Positions 4,091 to 5,173 of a stretch of 5,173 bases of DNA are shown one piece after another. Location: positions 1 through 5,173 of the forward strand of contig CAJGDT010000131.1 in NCBI GenBank assembly GCA_904502265.1. The letters run 5' to 3'. The DNA comes from an uncultured Barnesiella sp. (lineage in GTDB: Bacteria; Bacteroidota; Bacteroidia; Bacteroidales; Barnesiellaceae_A). The notes below the pieces were generated by a model. It was not told the origin of the DNA. It did not search any database and saw only the letters and a program-made list of their open reading frames with translations. Within the stretch, counting starts at the first letter, position 1. Each line of letters opens with the position of its first letter. The translations under genes were made by a program, and so were the position numbers.

Positions 4091-5173
4091 ATGAAAAAAA
4101 TCGCACTTCTTTTTGTAGCTCTTATTGCTACATTTTCGGCTAAAGCAGACCTCGTTATCGATTCATTAGGTACTGTTCATATGGGCACATTAAAGGCTAG
4201 TAACATAGCCTTTGGTAACTACAAAATCACTTCCAACAAAATAATATCCAATTACTCGGGAGAAGCAATTAATTTCGACAGTTACAGAGGTATATACTAC
4301 ACAGATTTCACAACAGAGGCTTTGTTTAACAGTCAAAGGCCTCAATACGGATTCTCTGTTGGCGCGAAGAATGCTTTCACTGCATATTTCTACAACGGAA
4401 ATAGTTATCCTTATCCTGTTATAACTGCTCAAGCCAAGTCACCACAAGGTACACTTTTCATGGGGCGCAATGCTAGTAATGATGTTACTTCTAAAATTAA
4501 TGCCGACGGCTCAATTCACTCAAGAATTGGTTTCTTGCTAATACAAAGCACAAGTTCAACTAGAAGTTCTCAATCAGTAACTAACGCTTTGGAGGGCATT
4601 AACAGCCTTACTCCCATTACATATACCATCAATACTCAAAGCCGAACAACTCCTGTTGAAGGCACCGAGCAACAATCGGATATTACATCAGATCCTCAAA
4701 AGCCCCTCTATGAAATAGATACACGCATACTATCTATTATGGAGGCCGAGCAACAACGCCCTAAATATGGATTCGTCGTTCAAGAGCTTGAGCGAGCTTT
4801 CCCCAATGTTGTATACACAACCGATACAGGCGAAAAAGCTATTGCCTATCAGGAAATTATTCCCGTTTTGGTGTGCGCCATAAAAGAACAACAAGAGCTT
4901 ATAGACAACCTTAACGAAGAGATTGAAGAACTCAAACAACCTGTTACCACACAACGCCAGCAAGCACCCGCAGCCCTGCAAGGTGCTATAGCAGACGGCT
5001 CGGCCATGTTGATGCAAAACACACCCAACCCCTTCAACCAAGCCACCGAGATAGGCTATCGCCTACCCGAGGGTACAGCTACAGCCATGATAATGTTGTG
5101 CGATATGAATGGCAAAATGTTGCAAACCTACCCCTTGGCAGTAAACACCACATCGGGTACACTCACCATACAA
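4091..5173 (+). CDS. Exported tail-fibre-like protein with degenerate peptidase S74-type domain and T9SS type A sorting domain, cut by the right edge
   Basis: The 361 visible codons have no stop. Residues 1-19 are a Sec signal ending AKA, cleaved before Asp20. The mature N-terminus has LVIDSLGTVHMGTL (21-34), like the 'vDS.G.v.iGt' strand repeat of bacterial tail-fibre-domain proteins, then a beta-rich, aromatic-rich region to about 150. Residues 155-280 resemble the peptidase S74 intramolecular chaperone domain: SSTRSSQSVTNALEGINSL (155-173), KYGFVVQELERAFPNVVY (225-242), then AIAYQEIIPVLVCAIKEQQ (250-268) leading into a coiled coil (to about 282). The S-D-x-R-x-K motif needed for self-cleavage reads S-S-T-R-S-S here, so Lys is lost and cleavage is unlikely. 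After a Gln/Ala linker, LMQNTPNPFNQATEIGYRLP (307-326) begins a T9SS type A C-terminal sorting domain; its last 20 or so residues lie outside. The coiled coil suggests trimer assembly. It is probably surface-bound or secreted if a T9SS exists. The gene follows the DUF3244-like gene by 98 bp with a stem-loop between and no strong promoter of its own. Confidence 0.88.
   Translation, partial: MKKIALLFVALIATFSAKADLVIDSLGTVHMGTLKASNIAFGNYKITSNKIISNYSGEAINFDSYRGIYYTDFTTEALFNSQRPQYGFSVGAKNAFTAYFYNGNSYPYPVITAQAKSPQGTLFMGRNASNDVTSKINADGSIHSRIGFLLIQSTSSTRSSQSVTNALEGINSLTPITYTINTQSRTTPVEGTEQQSDITSDPQKPLYEIDTRILSIMEAEQQRPKYGFVVQELERAFPNVVYTTDTGEKAIAYQEIIPVLVCAIKEQQELIDNLNEEIEELKQPVTTQRQQAPAALQGAIADGSAMLMQNTPNPFNQATEIGYRLPEGTATAMIMLCDMNGKMLQTYPLAVNTTSGTLTIQ

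Noticed and set aside
4730..5046. Two overlapping minus-strand open frames in the T9SS-tagged gene
   Set aside because: They are antisense to a long plus-strand frame with recognisable S74-like and T9SS sequence.

Overview
The window looks like a chromosomal segment from a strictly or facultatively anaerobic member of the Bacteroidota, most likely order Bacteroidales (a Bacteroides, Prevotella or Muribaculaceae relative). The reasons are: an anaerobic class III ribonucleotide reductase, a TPR/transmembrane/helix-turn-helix membrane regulator of a type common in that order, a small DUF3244-like secreted protein, a protein ending in a type IX secretion (T9SS) type A sorting domain, AT-rich leaders without Shine-Dalgarno sequences, and a Bacteroidota-type promoter.

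Layout. Positions 1-955 (minus strand) hold the N-terminal 318 residues of NrdD, running off the left edge. A 212-bp divergent intergenic region (956-1167) separates it from folK (1168-1635, plus), the folate-pathway pyrophosphokinase. Only 23 bp later comes a 559-residue TPR lipoprotein-like membrane protein with a C-terminal LuxR-like helix-turn-helix (1659-3338). A 243-bp non-coding region follows, rich in regulatory-looking sequence: three CCTAATAG direct repeats, a candidate promoter, and a perfect 14-bp inverted repeat whose arms bracket the promoter's -7 box. It leads into a 136-residue DUF3244-like exported protein (3582-3992). After a strong 11-bp stem-loop comes a large secreted protein (4091 to beyond the right edge) with a tail-fibre-like N-terminus, a degenerate peptidase S74-type chaperone domain, a predicted coiled coil and the start of a T9SS sorting domain.

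How the parts may work together. nrdD and folK are housekeeping genes. The last three genes look like an accessory module: a membrane-spanning one-component regulator next to two exported proteins, with operator-like DNA in between. The hypothesis that the regulator controls the two exported proteins through the repeats at 3427-3577 is inference from layout and DNA symmetry, not demonstrated. Part of the regulator gene is markedly AT-rich compared with its flanks, which suggests a mosaic history. No RNA genes, insertion sequences or CRISPR arrays were seen.
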